Shown: positions 5,808 through 6,794 of the stretch, piece after piece
Layout of the letters: each line of letters opens with the position of its first letter
Position numbering within the stretch: position 1 is the first letter of the stretch
DNA from: an uncultured Eubacteriales bacterium
GTDB lineage: Bacteria > Bacillota > Clostridia > Oscillospirales > CAG-272
NCBI GenBank assembly: GCA_900552255.1
Contig: URZF01000083.1
Location: 1 to 6,794 of the forward strand
Reading direction: 5' to 3'
Length of the DNA stretch: 6,794 nucleotides
Notes under the pieces: model-generated
Told to the model about the DNA's origin: nothing
Databases searched by the model: none
The model's input: the letters and a program-made list of their open reading frames with translations, nothing else
Position numbers and translations under genes: made by a program

Positions 5808-5814
5808 AAGCGGT

Positions 5815-6396
5815 ATGGCGGACGGTGCTTCGGAAGCGCTTGATTTTATCGTCGAGATCGACAAAATGAAAAGCATTCGGCGCCGTTCTCTGACGTATGA
5901 CGGCTCGCATTATGAGAACGACGCGGAGCATTCGTGGCATCTTTCGGTCATGGCGCTTGCGCTGGCGCGCTATGCGGCGCGGCCGGTCAATATGGAGCGC
6001 GTTCTGAAAATGACGCTCATTCATGACCTTGTCGAGGTGTATGCGGGCGACACGTTCGCTTTCGACGCTGCGGCGACGGCCGGTCAGAAGGAGCGGGAAG
6101 AGGCCGCTGCGGACAAAATATTTGCGATGATCCCGGAGGGCGCGGAGCTTCGTGCCCTTTGGGAGGAATTTGACGAGGGGAGAACGGCGGACGCATCCTT
6201 TGCGGCGGCGCTCGACCGTTTGCAGCCTCTGCTTGCCAATCACCTCAACGAGGGACACACGTGGCGGATGGGAAACGTCGATGCTGCCGCGGTATACCGC
6301 AGAGTCGGACCGATCCGCGAGGCGATTCCCGCGCTTTGGGACACCGTTTGCAGGATGGTAGAGGAAGGCGTTGAAAAGGGATATATCCGCCCGTGA
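5815..6396 (+). CDS. HD-domain phosphohydrolase, YfbR/HDDC2-like (probable 5'-deoxynucleotidase)
   Basis: The 193-residue protein belongs to the HD_3 group of metal-dependent phosphohydrolases, whose characterised members (bacterial YfbR, human HDDC2) remove phosphate from deoxynucleoside 5'-monophosphates. Visible motifs are FIVEIDKMKSI (11-21), ENDAEHSWHL (34-43) with metal ligand H39, IHDLVEVYAGD (69-79) with the defining H70-D71 pair, and ALDRLQPLL (132-140) with the second metal aspartate D134. Length and motif spacing match the family, so the gene appears complete. The ATG at 5815 gives the short N-terminus normal for the family and has its own ribosome binding site; starting at 5791 would add eight residues and create a 4-bp overlap with the SDR gene. 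It is 20 nt after the SDR stop and almost surely in one operon with it. No terminator is evident after it. Confidence 0.9.
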   Translation: MADGASEALDFIVEIDKMKSIRRRSLTYDGSHYENDAEHSWHLSVMALALARYAARPVNMERVLKMTLIHDLVEVYAGDTFAFDAAATAGQKEREEAAADKIFAMIPEGAELRALWEEFDEGRTADASFAAALDRLQPLLANHLNEGHTWRMGNVDAAAVYRRVGPIREAIPALWDTVCRMVEEGVEKGYIRP

Positions 6397-6497
6397 AGGC
6401 GCAGCTTTTGATTTGCTGTCCTCTGTTTCGGAGAGGAGCCGCGCTGCTGTCCCAGAAAAATCGGCGGCGGGAAACGTGTAAAAATTATCGAAACCTA
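6397..6497. other. Spacer before the secG promoter
   Basis: This stretch holds no credible gene. It contains a small hairpin (TCCTCT 6419-6424 with AGAGGA 6432-6437) 22 nt after the HD-gene stop. Without a T-run after it, it is a poor intrinsic terminator, though it could protect the 3' end of the upstream mRNA. Confidence 0.5.
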
Positions 6498-6526
6498 TTG
6501 CAATTTCCTTTTTTTTGTGTTATAAT
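6498..6526 (+). promoter_or_regulatory. Consensus sigma-A promoter of secG
   Basis: TTGCAA (6498-6503), a 17-bp T-rich spacer ending in TGT, then a perfect TATAAT (6521-6526) give an extended -10 promoter. It is the strongest promoter in the window. Transcription should start near 6533, leaving a leader of about 105 nt before the secG ATG. Confidence 0.9.
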
Positions 6527-6539
6527 TCTCCACAGCTAT

Positions 6540-6622
6540 CATAAATTGATGGAATTTATGCTTGAATCAAGAGGCTCCGCACCGAAGAGTCGGCGGACGT
6601 GCGGAAACTGGAATATCCGCCG
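6540..6622 (+). promoter_or_regulatory. Structured secG 5' leader: hairpin plus possible H-type pseudoknot
   Basis: A first hairpin pairs CATAAATT (6540-6547) with AATTTATG (6553-6560). Then TCCGCAC (6576-6582) pairs with GTGCGGA (6599-6605), and CGGCGGA (6591-6597) inside its loop pairs with TCCGCCG (6616-6622) outside it. That gives two 7-bp stems in H-type pseudoknot order with an 8-nt first loop, 1-nt junction and 10-nt third loop. The second stem ends 1 nt before the ribosome binding site AAAGGAAG (6624-6631). A nested alternative of two 5-bp TCCGC/GCGGA hairpins (6576-6580 with 6593-6597; 6601-6605 with 6616-6620) is also possible. The structure is inferred by eye; I recognise no known riboswitch class. 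Confidence 0.45.
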
Positions 6623-6637
6623 GAAAGGAAGATTGAA

Positions 6638-6794
6638 ATGAGCGTTTTACAGATTGTTCTCGGCGCTGTTTTGCTTGCGGCATCGCTGTTTTTGATTGTT
6701 GTCATCATGTTGCAGGATAAGAAAAAACGCGGTCTTTCCGGTGCGATTGCAGGCGGAACTGACACGTATCTCGGTCGGAACGGCAAGAATGCGG
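6638..6794 (+). CDS. secG: Preprotein translocase subunit SecG (5' part, cut by window end)
   Basis: The first 52 codons of a SecG protein are present and the frame is still open at the edge. SecG is the small membrane partner of SecY and SecE in the Sec channel and aids protein export across the cytoplasmic membrane. Residues about 3-25 form the first membrane helix (LQIVLGAVLLAASLFLIVVI). They are followed by the hallmark region LQDKKKRGLSGAIAGG (25-40) and TDTYLG (41-46), the conserved Gln-basic-GLSGA-GG pattern of the family; the second helix lies beyond the window. AAAGGAAG (6624-6631) precedes the ATG by 6 nt. The gene has its own strong promoter (6498-6526) and structured leader. In many Firmicutes secG is followed by rnr and smpB, which would be expected to the right. 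Confidence 0.93.
   Translation, partial: MSVLQIVLGAVLLAASLFLIVVIMLQDKKKRGLSGAIAGGTDTYLGRNGKNA

Noticed and set aside
6419..6437. Possible terminator after the HD gene
   Set aside because: A six-pair stem exists but no T-run follows, so I do not call it a terminator.
6393..6641. GTG-started open frame of 82 codons between the HD gene and secG
   Set aside because: It runs straight through the consensus secG promoter and has no recognisable content. Only its last 30 codons, downstream of the start site, are worth mention.
6556..6786. Minus-strand frame opposite secG
   Set aside because: It is antisense to a clearly recognisable SecG and has no motif of its own.

Overview
The window looks like chromosomal DNA from a Bacillota (Firmicutes) bacterium, probably a clostridial or Negativicutes-type anaerobe with fairly GC-rich codon third positions. 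The reasons are strong AGGAG-type ribosome binding sites, well-formed sigma-A promoters with 17-bp spacers and TGn extensions, a GntR/aminotransferase (MocR) regulator, an ECF-type vitamin S-component, and a Firmicutes-style SecG. The species cannot be named from the sequence alone. There are no RNA genes, CRISPR arrays, phage genes or insertion sequences.

Layout. (1) 1-181 holds a bidirectional hairpin terminator (31-62) and no gene. (2) 182-1597, minus strand, is a full-length MocR/PdxR-family regulator. It diverges from (3) a membrane ECF S-component at 1746-2321. The 148-bp gap between them carries a perfect 11-bp dyad (1641-1668) over the presumed promoters. The pair suggests a PLP-sensing regulator controlling uptake of a vitamin, plausibly vitamin B6. 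(4) Two back-to-back terminators (2330-2358 and 2362-2406) separate this from (5) a minus-strand Sfp-type phosphopantetheinyl transferase (2471-3133). (6) Divergent from it, behind a clear promoter, lie two tandem HAD phosphatases (3332-3985 and 4238-4885). They are about 75% identical in protein and are separated by 252 bp of non-coding DNA. (7) Next come an SDR oxidoreductase resembling Firmicutes fructuronate reductase/D-mannonate oxidoreductase (4937-5794) and an HD-domain nucleotidase-like protein (5815-6396). These are tightly packed and probably co-transcribed. (8) A consensus promoter (6498-6526) drives a structured leader of about 105 nt and then the start of secG (6638 to the window end, truncated by the edge).

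How the genes work together. The only pair with a clear joint logic is the regulator and the transporter. The HAD, SDR and HD genes look like a housekeeping or salvage run of small metabolic enzymes with no obvious shared pathway. SecG starts a new transcription unit.

I see no complete, obviously new multi-gene system. The observations most worth following are the secG leader, which can form a classic H-type pseudoknot just before the ribosome binding site; the MocR/ECF control region; and the mosaic divergence of the duplicated HAD genes.
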